This document shows positions 43,952 through 54,649 of a DNA stretch of 64,000 nt, one piece after another. The stretch is from assembly GCA_034096865.1 (NCBI GenBank), contig JAWQFJ010017573.1, positions 225,001-289,000 of the forward strand, in the 5' to 3' direction. Source of the DNA: Theodoxus fluviatilis. Lineage: Eukaryota; Mollusca; Gastropoda; Cycloneritida; Neritidae. Position numbers and translations under genes: made by a program. The notes under the pieces were generated by a model. The model ran no database searches and was not told the origin of the DNA. It worked only from the letters and a program-made list of their open reading frames with translations. Position 1 is the stretch's first letter; every line of letters begins with the position of its first letter.

Positions 43952-46461
43952 TGTCGCAAGATTGCGCAAGGAGTGAAAGGGAAAGAATAAAGAATCCAAA
44001 ATTGTTCAATTGTCTTTGACTGGTACGTTAAGGACGGACGCTAGGCGTTATTTTTAGTAACTTGGGTCAGAGGGCACGGCCGGTTACTACCCACCTGGAA
44101 GATGGGAGGGGGTTTTCACTATGAACAGGGGGATGGATCGAATGTTCTTTTCCTAAGGTCACGGATTGAGGCCGTGGACTTTGTCCTCGCACGTGTCTGT
44201 TCGCGTGCTATGACCTCGTGATTGGAAAATTACGAGTGATTTCATTGGCTAATGAGATCGAGGACGCTGACCGTTAAGCGTTTTGGCGCCTTGGAGCTTC
44301 ACTTCACCGCTTACTGTCTGAGTGAGCAGATGTGTCGTTAGCGCGCTCCGCTAATAGACACGCATGCAGGCATGCCGCCTGATGCGTGGGCTAGCACCTA
44401 GTCGCTTGGGCACCATTGCGAGGGTGACGACCGTCGTTTTCAAGAATCTGCATGAGGTATGTTGGTTAGTTGTAAATTAATTGGAATTAATTGGGAGAGG
44501 GGGAATCGCCATGATGTTGACCCGTTGAATGGGAGTTGGGCGGGAAAAAAACTTATCTCTTGTTTCGCCATCGAGTTGCTCTGTGAAAAGTATGGGAAAG
44601 GGGATTGCGCCACTCTATATTAACGGGAAAAGGGTAAAAACAAATGGGGTTCTCTAAATAACGCCACGTGGGCGTGTTTTTCGTCATTTCTCGATTCTGG
44701 GTCGTGCCGCGGAATGAATGACGAGTGGATGTAGGCCGACTGTGGTTACCGTGTGTGACACATGCCTTTATTCTCTTCCAGATTCGATTCTTCAATTCTT
44801 CGATTCTTCAATTCTTTGATTCCAGTTCTTCTATTCCTTGTTCTTTGACTAGTTCAGTCATTGCTTGGAAGGCCTAAGGGGCTAGTTGTTTGTCAGTAAT
44901 TCCATGATTATCACGTCTAAGGGAGTGATAGGAATTGGGGAGGACCAGTAGTAGTTGCTATCCTCCTAACGTATCTGTATTGTCTTCTGGGAAGCAAACG
45001 AGTACGGGATACGGGGTGTTGGACGTATGAACTTTGTGTCGCTGAGCATAAGTTGCTGTGTCAGGACTCAAGTGTTAAAATTAATAGATGCTACGGAGCA
45101 GTCTATGATTTCTCTAGTGTGCCCTGTAAGAGAAACTGTCCTCACCTATACGCGTTGACTGACGCGCGTACACGCTGGGCGTGTGGATTGCGGGAGGCTA
45201 GCGCCTATGACCGCTGATAGAGGTCAGGAATGTCAGGAGAGGTCAAGGTTAGTTGATAGACGCTCTGCCTGTAGTACATTGCCTCGCTTTCTTTTGTAAT
45301 GCACCGTGTTGTGCGACTAGTGTGACTCGCCAGAGTAGTCACGGGTCTAGTGAGTAAAGCTTTTGTCTATGGGTTGGGGTAGGCAGGCTATCCCTGGGCC
45401 AAGTTGCTACCGCCATCGCCTGACATCTGCTGTTCGTCTGCTGGGGAATCCTCGAGTCGCTGGAGTGACTCGACCTACTGGGAACTACCTGCTGGAGGAA
45501 CCCGGGTGCCTGGGGCTACCTATTGACGAGGGAGTGAGAGGACTGTCTCGCTCGGATTACCAGAGACGCTGCCGAGACCAGGAGGCCTGGGGTCGGAACC
45601 TCACGCGCTCCCACGACTGAGGACGCAGAGGGTTGGCTGAATCGGATTTATGTGTGTGTCTTCTTGTGCGAAGAGAGACGACTTTGGTAAGCATTGGCTT
45701 TTCTATAAATCTTTACCCGTCGAGGTCGACAGCTGAACTCTTGATGAACTGTGATCCCAGTGTTGCTGAAGTGCTTATCAGTAAGTGGTAGTCAAACCAA
45801 TCTGGACAGTAAGAGAGACGCTATCCACGAAGCCTGAGCAGAAGGTCTATTGAAAGACGCTATCCCCCTACCTTGCTGCAAGAGGGTACGATTGGAGTTT
45901 TTTGAACCACTGCATGTTGAACTAATTCTTGTCTAGAGAATTGAGTTGTACTGATTGTCATTTCACCCTTCTTTCTGCCGTTATCGTGTTAACGGAGGGA
46001 GGACGCCTTTTTCAGTCACTGTAAGAGTGAATTCATTCACAAGCAGGGCAGCTCGCTGCCGTTGTATGCTAATTATGGCTCGGAGCCCAGGTCAATCTCA
46101 GCGGCTGCTGTGATTGGCCGAGCCCGAGCCGCTTTCCTAGAAGCCGGTAGAACCACGCCCGCTCGCCTGGAGCGAGGCAGTGTTTACGTTGGGCACGTGT
46201 GAGGTCGGAGTGTGTTATTGTTTTTGGGGTGGCCATTTTTGGGGTGGGCTTTTCTTTTAATTGTTATCATTGATTAAACTTATTGTTGAAACTGACTATA
46301 CTCCTCAGTTGTCTATTTTTGTTGTTGTTTCTCCCCTTTTTATGCTATTTATAGTTGCAGAAACATGGTGACTGGGTTTTGCATGAAAACCCGTGGATAG
46401 TAGTCTATAATAGTCAGCAGTAAAAGATTATTTATATTGACACACCACAACTCACGTCACA
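43952..46461. mobile_element. Insertion with LTR-type ends (TGT..ACA) and 5-bp TSD, 2.5 kb
   Basis: AAGGA flanks both sides (43947-43951 and 46462-46466). The ends are TGTCGCAAG and CACGTCACA. Removing it and one TSD copy rejoins the retrotransposon frame exactly (RAVVL-TTLLYDSESW). I see no reverse transcriptase or internal LTR pair, so it is a long solo LTR or a composite. ACATGGTGACTGGG at about 46363 could be an internal LTR/primer-site boundary. Confidence 0.8.
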
Positions 46462-46466
46462 AAGGA

Positions 46467-46784
46467 CAACGGCTCTGTATACACTGATTTTAGTGTCCTT
46501 TCTGAGGTGTTTGTTACTCCACACTCTCTTATATAACCTGCCAAAGGCTCTGCTGGCCTTGGCTATTCTGCTGTCCACTTCCTTGTCTATCTTGGCATCT
46601 GCCGTGATGGTGCAGCCCAGGTATGTAAACTGATTGACAGAGCGTAGTTCGGTCTCCCCGATGTAGATTTGAAGAGGGTGAGACGCTTCTCGGGGGCAGG
46701 TTGGTGGAGGACCTCCGTCTTCTTTAGGCTGACTTCCAGTCCGAAGAGCTGGGCAGCCTCTGCCACGGAGGATGTGACCTGTTG
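46467..46784 (-). pseudogene. Non-LTR retrotransposon, thumb/connection part
   Basis: The minus strand reads LQQVTSSVAEAAQLFGLEVS LKKTEVLHQPAP, and after frame breaks DKEVDSRIAKASRAFGRLYK RVWSN .. KISVYRAVVL. This is the segment that follows the FADD motif in the same family. Confidence 0.88.
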
Positions 46785-46789
46785 CAAGG

Positions 46790-47757
46790 TGTTACGGGGA
46801 TCCATAAACGAAACAACACGGTCCCAGGGTTAAGTACATGTCTTTATTACAAATCACAAAAAACATGCCCGTAACAGGGGTAAAAAAGACAAATAAAAGT
46901 AAAAAGAATGTTACTCGGTTTTCTGGTTCAACCACAACATCCTCGATAACCTCAATTTCATAAAATGTACACCTAATTTTTCCGCTATTTCACTCCCAAT
47001 GGGAAAACTAAAATAAATCACTGCAGCACAAGTAAAATATGTGTCAACCTTCTATTATAAACATAAAACAGTATCGGTCAGCCTTCTAATAATATAAACA
47101 TAAAATACGCAGGTCAGCCTTTGACAGTTACAACCTATCGACCCGAATAAAAGGGGATACACCAACCTTCCACCTCTGCCCGCGCTCTGCCTCTCTCTCT
47201 CTGTTCGTCGTCTTCTCTCTCGTCTGCTTCACTTCGTCTGCTTCTTTGTTCTCTTCTTCTTCTTCTTCGTCTCTCAGCAGGCGGACCTCGCTCGGTCTTC
47301 TCTCTTCTCCATACTCGGACTGACGGCAGACTGACGACATACCGACGGCGGACCGACGGCCGACCGACCTCTCCCCTTTCTTCTCAGTGGCAGACTATAC
47401 AGCAAGAAAGTCCACTCCACGCAGCAAGACAGTCCACTCCACGCAGCAAGACAGTCCACTCCACGCAGACTGCACAGCAGACTGACGGCAGAACGACCTC
47501 TCCCCTCTCTTTGCGGCAGGCAGACTAACTGCTAACTCTTTCCTTCGCTAACATAGCCATCATTTCATAATTAACTCACGAACTCAGCACTATTGAGACC
47601 TCAGAGCAAACATCGCTCACCATCCCCGGGTCAGAATTCAATTTCTACTAACTCCAAAACCTTCATTGCAAAAACGCACACAGTCGCCTGATTACCCACC
47701 AGCAAAAACCAAGTCTATCTCAAGTAAGACACCTGGGAAACAACGTTCCCCATTACA
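46790..47757 (-). mobile_element. Solo LTR, 968 bp, nested in the non-LTR element
   Basis: The 5-bp duplication CAAGG is at 46785-46789 and 47758-47762. On the minus strand the ends are TGTAATGGGGAA and GGATCCCCGTAACA (short inverted repeat TGTWAYGGGGA). AATAAAGACATG on the minus strand near its 3' end is a plausible poly(A) signal. The frames inside are not coding. Confidence 0.88.
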
Positions 47758-47762
47758 CAAGG

Positions 47763-48530
47763 CTCTCTCAGAGTGTGCGAGGAAGACGCATCGTCTGCGA
47801 AGAGGAGGTCTCTGATCGCCTGGTTTGAAGTCTTGGTGCGGGCTATCAGGCGCCTGAGGTCAAACAGGTTGCCATCTGGCCTGTATCTGACATACACCGC
47901 GTCCCCATCATCAAGGGCGTCCATTGCCTGATTGAGCACCATGCTGAAGTAGATGGAGAAGAGGGTCGGTGCCAGGACACAGCCCTGCTTCACGCCATTG
48001 ACAATGGAGAAGGGCTCTGACAGGTCACTGTTCAGTCTGACTTGTCCGTGCTGGTCCTTATGTAGCTAATTGATGATGTTGAGGAACTTTGGTGGGCAGC
48101 CGAGCCGTTCAAGAATAAGCCACATTCCCTGCCTGTTCAGTGTCGAAGGCCTTAGTCAGATCAACAAAGGTGATGTAGAGGCCTTTATTTTTTCACGGCC
48201 CTTCTCTTGGAGTTGGCGGAGAACAAACACCATGTCCGTGGTGCTCCTGTTGGCCCTAAATCCACATTGGCTCTCTGGGAGATGGTCCTGGGCAATGGTG
48301 GGGGCCAGTCTGTTCAACAGGGTTCTCGCAAGGATCTTTCTCTTTCCGGCGATGGGGAGCAGGGTGATCCCCCGGTAGTTTGAGCAGTCTGACTTCTCGC
48401 CTTTGTTCTTGTACAGGGTGATGATGACTGCATCTCGGAGGTCTTGAGGAAGCCTGCCCTGTTCCCAGCAACAGACAAATAGCTGTGCAGTTTCACTAAT
48501 AGGGCTGGACCGCAGCAGCAATCACTACCC
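47763..48530 (-). pseudogene. Non-LTR retrotransposon reverse transcriptase, 5'-truncated
   Basis: The minus strand reads ETAQLFVCCWEQGRLPQDLRDA, CSNYRGITLLPIAGKRKILA (RT motif 1 region), ESQCGFRANRSTTDMVFVLR (motif 2), KQGCVLAPTLFSIYFSMVLN (motif 4) and LLFADDA (catalytic FADD). Stops and frameshifts interrupt it. The 5' end stops at the 47-bp minisatellite. Confidence 0.93.
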
Positions 48531-48532
48531 CA

Positions 48533-49707
48533 GGATGGGAGAGGCTATATGTTGCGCGTCACCATCCATTTGTTGTGCAGGATGGGAGAGGCTATATGTT
48601 GCGCGTCACCATCCATTTGTTGTGCAGGATGGGAGAGGCTATATGTTGCGTGTCACCATCCATTTGTTGTGCAGGATGGGAGAGGCTATATGTTGCGCGT
48701 CACCATCCATTTGTTGTGCAGGATGGGAAAGGCTATATGTTGTGCGTCACCATCCATTTGTTGTGCAGGATGGGAAAGGCTATATGTTGTGCGTCACCAT
48801 CCATTTGTTGTGCAGGATGGGAGAGGCTATATGTTGCGCGTCACCATCCATTTGTTGTGCAGGATGGGAAAGGCTATATGTTGCGCGTCACCATCCATTT
48901 GTTGTGCAGGATGGGAAAGGCTATATGTTGTGCGTCACCATCCATTTGTTGTGCAGGATGGGAAAGGCTATATGTTGCGCGTCACCATCCATTTGTTGTG
49001 CAGGATGGGAAAGGCTATATGTTGCGCGTCACCATCCATTTGTTGTGCAGGATGGGAGAGGCTATATGTTGTGCGTCACCATCCATTTGTTGTGCAGGAT
49101 GGGAGAGGCTATATGTTGCGCGTCACCATCCATTTGTTGTGCAGGATGGGAGAGGCTATATGTTGCGCGTCACCATCCATTTGTTGTGCAGGATGGGAGA
49201 GGCTCTATGTTGCGCGTCACCATCCATTTGTTGTGCAGGATGGGAAAGGCTATATGTTGCGCGTCACCATCCATTTGTTGTGCAGGATGGGAGAGACTAT
49301 ATGTTGCGCGTCACCATCCATTTGTTGTGCAGGATGGGAAAGGCTATATGTTGCGCGTCACCATCCATTTGTTGTGCAGGATGGGAGAGGCTATATGTTG
49401 CGCGTCACCATCCATTTGTTGTGCAGGATGGGAGAGGCTATATGTTGCGCGTCACCATCCATTTGTTGTGCAGAATGGGAAAGGCTATATGTTGCGCGTC
49501 ACCATCCATTTGTTGTGCAGGATGGGAGAGACTATATGTTGCGCGTCACCATCCATTTGTTGTGCAGGATGGGAAAGGCTATATGTTGCGCGTCACCATC
49601 CATTTGTTGTGCAGGATGGGAGAGGCTATATGTTGCGCGTCACCATCCATTTGTTGGGCAGGATGGGAGAGGCTATATGTTGCGCGTCACCATCCATTTG
49701 TTGTGCA
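48533..49707. repeat. 47-bp minisatellite, 25 units
   Basis: Units of GGATGGGAGAGGCTATATGT..CATTTGTTGTGCA repeat exactly every 47 bp, with rare G/A changes. Since 47 is not a multiple of 3 and the unit has no stop in any plus frame, all three plus frames are open for 388-424 codons. These are not genes. Confidence 0.98.
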
Positions 49708-49759
49708 GGACGTAGGGCCCAGACCACAACCCCCCCCCCACCCACCCTTACTATTAGCC

Positions 49760-49945
49760 TTTGTAGGTCTATCATGTTATGTAAGGCCATTAAGTACGAA
49801 AATCTTTAGAACAGTTTAGAGTAAACGCTAATCAAGTCACGGTGTCCCTCCCTAGTTATTCGCCTCTTACGAATCCCGTAGGGAGATGCGGTGGGTCAAT
49901 TCTTATCCCGAACCCATTGGGGACCAACATGGGCGGACCAAGTTG
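49760..49945 (+). mobile_element. SINE-like GGCCTA/TGTAGGCTAT family copy
   Basis: TTGTAGGTCTATCATGTTATGTAAGGCCATTAAG .. GTTTAGAGTAAACGCTAATC .. GTTATTCGCCTCTTACGAAT .. GATGCGGTGGGTCAATTC aligns with 60126-60245 and, inverted, with 13705-13875. Confidence 0.7.
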
Positions 49946-51929
49946 AAATCCACAGCTCTAAAGAAAGTGCCTGACACTAACCTGTCGTATCTCAGAGAAA
50001 TGTTGAAGGCAGATCTTCCGCATCATTCAGGTGTCTGGTGACATTTGTGTACCTCATTTCAATGCGTCATTCTTAACACACATAGGAAGAAAAAGAAAGT
50101 CATGTCTGTTCATAGATGCTTTTTGTTCATTAAGTTACTTGTGTTTTATAAATTCCGCACAAGCATACCCGTGTTAAAAAAAGGTATTTACCATTGTTGT
50201 GCAGAATTTGATATTCTTTTCAATGCATGCGTGTTACACAAGTCAACCTTATCATTTTTTTCCCACAAACACACTCTCTTACACACCTAACACTCATAAA
50301 CACTGAAAATGCTAGCAAACACAAGAAAATCCCATTTCCAGGCCATTTTTAAGGACTTACAAGTTTATTTCTACAGCAACACTGGAACATTTCCTTTCCT
50401 TTCCAAAAACTGTACATAGACTATCATGGATGCATCTGCAAGTGAAAATATCAAACACACATAATTCAACATTTTCTTATGAAACCAGCTATTACTTATT
50501 TACAGTGGAGAGCATGGAGCACAGAACTACGCACTGACAGCCAGGGGCTCCAACTGAAGAGGGGGGCATCGAGTGCTCCAGCTGCACTTCAGTCTTGGGA
50601 ATTAGAAAAGAGGAAGCAGAAAACTGGGCAGTGACAAAAAGCAAAGAACTCAATGGAAGAGAAGTCAAAATATAATTTCAAAGAAGAAAAAAACATGAGA
50701 TACCAGCATGGCAAAAATAACTAGGAGTGCCTCTCTATGAGACAAGTATGGCCAATCAATAAATATAAGTTTCCCGATGCAAATGCTACTAGGGTAGTTA
50801 GTTGTGCTACAAAGCACACTTGGCCCATGGCAGTGAAGGGAGAATGGACCTACAATACGTCCCAAGCAAGTTCGTCTCTTTCTGTCACAGCAAAACGAAC
50901 CTCTGATTGTATCATCAGCATAGGCAATTTCAATCATCTGTGCTACTACGACAAATGCAAAGGACGCTTTTAGCACTTCACAAAAAGCTGAAAGGGAAAA
51001 AAAAGGCTCTTCAGTATTATTGCCTGTCACCATGAATAGGGAGACGGTGTCAGATATCTGCCACAATAATTCTTTTAAAGATTATTCTTGGAAAGCCACT
51101 GCTTTTAATATCTAGCGATCAAGGTGTGAGTTGTACTCTTTACTATATATTAAGAAAAATGCATTGTCTGTCTGTCAGTCTGTCTGTCCCTTTCTTTGTC
51201 TGTCTGTGTCTGTGTGTCTGTCTGTGTGTTTGTCTGTCTGCTCAAGGTTCCAGAACAGGAAAAGTTACAAAAAAATTCAAAGCACAGATTTGGAATTGGC
51301 ATGTTTCAGGGATAGTTTTAAGCTATCTTAATGCATTTTGGAAAATACTTTTGGGATTATTTGAATGATTGTGCAGCTATACATGAAGCAGCTAAGCAGA
51401 ATTTTGGAACAGAGACTCCCATGCACACCTCAAGTGACTGTGAGAGTGAAATACAATGCACCCCATGGTGAGAGGCAAGTACAGGTGATGAAGTAGCAGC
51501 CAGTGTGCAGGCCAAACTCCCATGTGCACCATGCATGACCATGGCAGTTAAAAATAGCCCCTGGCATGAAGACAGCATGAGAGATGGAGGAACAGCAAGC
51601 ACGAAGACTTGAATCTGACAGCATTAATTCCCATTTGGCCCACACCCAAGAAACAGTAGAGCAGCAAGTGAGCAGGCTTGAATCCAACATGAAATAACCA
51701 TATTACACCCAGGTTGAAGACTGGCTACCTCTGCTAGTGTTTCATGTGTCTTCACAAATGGCATCTGATACCATCACAGCACTACCAAATCACAAAGCAA
51801 ACAGGAGAATCTTCTTTCTGGCTGTCTTCAGGATACAAGCCATATATTTCAATGTACTCGTGATACAACTCCAACAGTTCTGCATCTATCACAGCAACAG
51901 CACACGATGTTCACAAATTCACACAGCAG
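49946..51929 (-). other. Downstream flank and possible 3' UTR of CENPK
   Basis: No conserved frame. A minus-strand AATAAA is at 50369-50364. A TCTG/TGTC microsatellite lies at about 51168-51240. Confidence 0.45.
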
Positions 51930-52387
51930 TCACAGATGGAAAGGCACCATTTTGATTCTCTGGCTGTCATCTGGGTGGCGAAGAGCAAGGTTGCAGCGGA
52001 GCAGCACCTCAATGTAGGGCGGCCAGTACCTGTCGTCAAGAATCACATAGGGGTCATCAGGCTCATCCACACACTTATTCATCAGTTCCTGAAGGATGTC
52101 TTTGAGTGGCAGCAGGTTGGTCAGAGACCACTGTCTCTGGTGCCGCAACGTCTTCTTCACCTTGGCCAGGTCAGGCTGGGAGGGGAGGGGGTAGTGCTCG
52201 CCTACAAATTTCACCAGCTCCTGCATCAAGTCACGGTGGCGCTTCTCAGCCACCTTGATGCTCTCCGTCAGTTCCTGATGAATGTCTGCAAGGGGATCCC
52301 TGGCAGCCTGCTGTTCCACCATCTCTGCTTCTTCCCTCAGGCACTGATTCACAGCAAGGAACTCGGTGGCATTCTTCTGTTCTCGAG
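51930..52387 (-). CDS. CENPK: CENPK coding exon 2 with stop
   Basis: The exon starts after TTCTATTGACAG and encodes AREQKNATEFLAVNQCLREE through the conserved C-terminal domain to TGA at 51932-51930. Confidence 0.96.
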
Positions 52388-53139
52388 CTGTCAATAGAAA
52401 AGAGTGTCAATGTACACGTAATGACAGAAGTCACAACAGCTGTGTCATTCATCTGGCCCATCTCTTGTGGTATAACCTGTGAATGATGGATACGTTTTCC
52501 ACATGAAATAAAACTCACTGAATGCAGGTAATCACTGAAACAATTAATTTTTTTAGAAATGCAAGAGGAGAATATCTTCACAGAAAGTTGAAATAATCAT
52601 CCTCAACAACACTGTAGAATATGAGCATAAAAACCGCTGGCGCTGAACCTCCAGGTTTTGGAATATATAAAAATTTTAAAAAAGATCGGGTTCGAACCCG
52701 CAACCTCTCGAGAAAAGAGGGGGGAAAAACACACACACATAAAAACACAAAAAACCAGGTTGGGTTCGAACCCACAACCTCTCGAAAAAAGAGAAAGAAA
52801 AAAAAGTTTCAGCGCAGAATCGAACCTGGTCATGCATGACCAAGAGTCCAATGCTCTACCAGCTGAGCCATTAGAGAATTGACATGACGGAGTGTTTGTA
52901 AAGCATTTATAACGTTATTTTCCCTAAACCCCCTTGCAAGCTATCGGCCCAGGAAACAATCGACCATATATTTAAACATGATGGATTGGTTCAGGAAGCT
53001 CCTATTATGACATGTTTTGTTTTGCTTTGGCATGTCATAGACGCTGAATTAACACTCACACAGTCACACAGAGGAGGAGGTGTATTATAGATGTTCAAAC
53101 CAGACATGTGCATTGCAGCATTCATACTCATTCACGCAC

Positions 53140-53171
<32 letters not shown>

Positions 53172-54637
53172 AGACTACTTATACGCCCATACCTTCCCTA
53201 ATAGGCAAGCTCATGGCATTTACAATGAAAAGTCTACATTCATACAAAGCATTCCAACACTCGCACATTGCACAGTTGAAACAAAAAAGAGTTTTAGTTT
53301 TAGTAGGAAAAGATAACTCTGTTTGACCACACTGGCTATTCCGTCAATTGAAATCTCAGGGGGGAGGTTTTCGAGTTTATGACATAAATAAACCACTTTC
53401 TCTTCAAACCTCGATGCTGAAAATTTGATACATTCAATCGGACCTAACTTCCAGTAAGTGTGCAAAATGTCAACGAAATCCGTCCAGCAGTTTTTGAGAT
53501 ATCATCCGTTAAATCAGGACTGACAGGCAGACGGACAAATAAAAATTACGTCAAGTTATTGATGACGTCACACATTTTGCAATTTCGCCATTCCATCAAT
53601 CGACTATTTAGGGAGGTGCTTTCGAGTTTACGACCTTAAAAAACCACTTTCTCTTCAAGCCTCGATTTGGAAAATTTTATACATTCAATCGGACCAAACT
53701 TCCAGTAAGTGTGCGAAATGTCAAGGAAATCCGTCCAGTAGTTTTTGAGATATCAGCCGTTAAGTCGGGACAGACGCACACACAGACAGACAGACAGATA
53801 AAGTCTGTAGGACCTCCAGTAAACCTGGAGGGATAAAAGTTCCTTCTATACATTTATACATCTCAAGACATCTGGAAAATATCATGTATTAATTTAATAC
53901 ACACAACTTGGTACACATGGCTTCACACACACAAAGAAAAACCAACATGAAAACATAAATATAATCAGTGTCTGTCTTTCTATTTTTCCTCTGTACCTCC
54001 CTCCCATACAATTAATTCACATAAGAAATGCATTCAAAACAAAGAAACACCCAACTCACTCCCCAAAGCCTTTTTTTCACAGAAAACGCTTTATCTTTAA
54101 TAAAACCTAGGATTCCTACACCTCCAAGCAATATTTGTGGTATTTCTCCTTTGTCTCCAGGGATCTGGCAGTCCATCTCTTCACTGGAGAGACAACTGTT
54201 TTCATTCCCCTTGCCATCCAACAGTGCTTCATTCCAACCACACTGCTCCTCCCAAGCCACTTGCCTGTTCTGGCATCAAGGTCTACCAGCATGCCATCAA
54301 GCAGCGAGGACAAGGCCTGCAGCTCCCTCTCCGTCTTGTGCAGGTCCTCTTCAAGGGCTGTCACCAGCACCTCTCTGTCAGGCGGTAGCACCCTGGGTTT
54401 GGCTGCCTTCACGGCGGCCAGTTCTGCCTTGAGACTTCTCTCTTTTTCCTGCAGAATCTTTGTCGTAGGCTCATCACCATTGTCATCAGCAGGCAAAGTG
54501 TCTGCAATGCTAGACATGCTGCCGGTTTGAATGTCTGCGAAGGTTTTCTTCAGTTCTTCCCACTTGGTGTTGCAGGATTTGACAACGAGAGCAATGGCAG
54601 GACTGACTTCAGGGATGCTCTCACCTCCGGTTGCCAT
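51930..54637 (-). CDS. CENPK: CENPK, centromere protein K (complete, 2 coding exons)
   Basis: Minus-strand exons 54637-54265 and 52387-51930 give about 276 residues, against 269 in human. CENP-K is a coiled-coil subunit of the CENP-H/I/K part of the constitutive centromere-associated network at the inner kinetochore. The C-terminus is diagnostic: GEHYPLP, DPYVILDDRYWPPYIEVLLR and NLALRHPDDSQRIKMVPFH parallel the human HFPLP, DPYVKISDSFWPPYVELLLR and GIALRHPEDPTRI. Exon 1 holds heptad-rich helix (ERSLKAELAAVKAAKPRVLP, LEEDLHKTERELQALSSLL). The first coding exon follows an acceptor (CTTTGCAG) 11 nt before the ATG, so a 5' UTR exon lies upstream. A minus-strand AATAAA at 50369-50364 could end the mRNA. 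Confidence 0.95.
52630..52880 (-). mobile_element. tRNA-derived SINE or tRNA-Lys-like pseudogene with repeated B-box segments
   Basis: On the minus strand AATGGCTCAGCTGGTAGAGC ATTGGACTCTTGGTC gives a tRNA A box/D-arm and CTT anticodon region; CAGGTTCGATTCTG is the T-arm. Two more T-arm-like segments, GGTTGTGGGTTCGAACCCAAC and GGTTGCGGGTTCGAACCCG, follow, each preceded by CTCGAGAGG and separated by T-rich spacers. The anticodon stem does not pair well, so it is not a functional tRNA. Confidence 0.7.
53140..53170. repeat. (AAT)n microsatellite
   Basis: About 10 AAT units in the CENPK intron. Confidence 0.93.
53330..53835. repeat. Direct duplication (two units of about 245 bp) of a dispersed repeat
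   Basis: The phrases CCACTTTCTCTTCAA(A/G)CCTCGAT, ACATTCAATCGGACC(T/A)AACT and AAATCCGTCCAGYAGTTTTTGAGATATCA recur at the same spacing in 53338-53580 and 53583-53830; the second ends in a GACA repeat. Confidence 0.85.
54265..54637 (-). CDS. CENPK: CENPK coding exon 1
   Basis: The exon has 124 codons plus one base, from MATGGESIPEVSPAIALVVK to DLDART|G, and ends at the GC donor ACAG|GCAAGT. The frame stays open for another 49 codons to 54116, but that sequence has no similarity to the family. Confidence 0.93.
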
Positions 54638-54649
54638 GGTCCCTGGCAC

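Larger units (their letters stand above)
52388..54264 (-). other. GC-AG intron of CENPK
   Basis: The donor is CAG|GCAAGT, the classic strong GC-donor context; the acceptor is GACAG. Phase 1 joining gives LDARTAREQKN, consistent with the long coiled coil. No GT donor nearby keeps the frame. Confidence 0.85.

Noticed and set aside
48533..49707. CRISPR-like array
   Set aside because: Repeats are head-to-tail with no spacers, and this is animal nuclear DNA.
48535..49819. Three overlapping plus frames of 388-424 codons
   Set aside because: They are the product of a 47-bp unit without stops in any forward frame; all three frames encode the same repeated peptides shifted.
52800..52880. Functional tRNA-Lys gene
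   Set aside because: The D and T arms are recognisable but the anticodon stem does not pair, and it is embedded in SINE-type sequence.
54116..54264. Extension of CENPK exon 1 to its own stop
   Set aside because: The sequence past 54265 has no coiled-coil or family similarity, whereas the GC-AG splice gives a full-length CENP-K.
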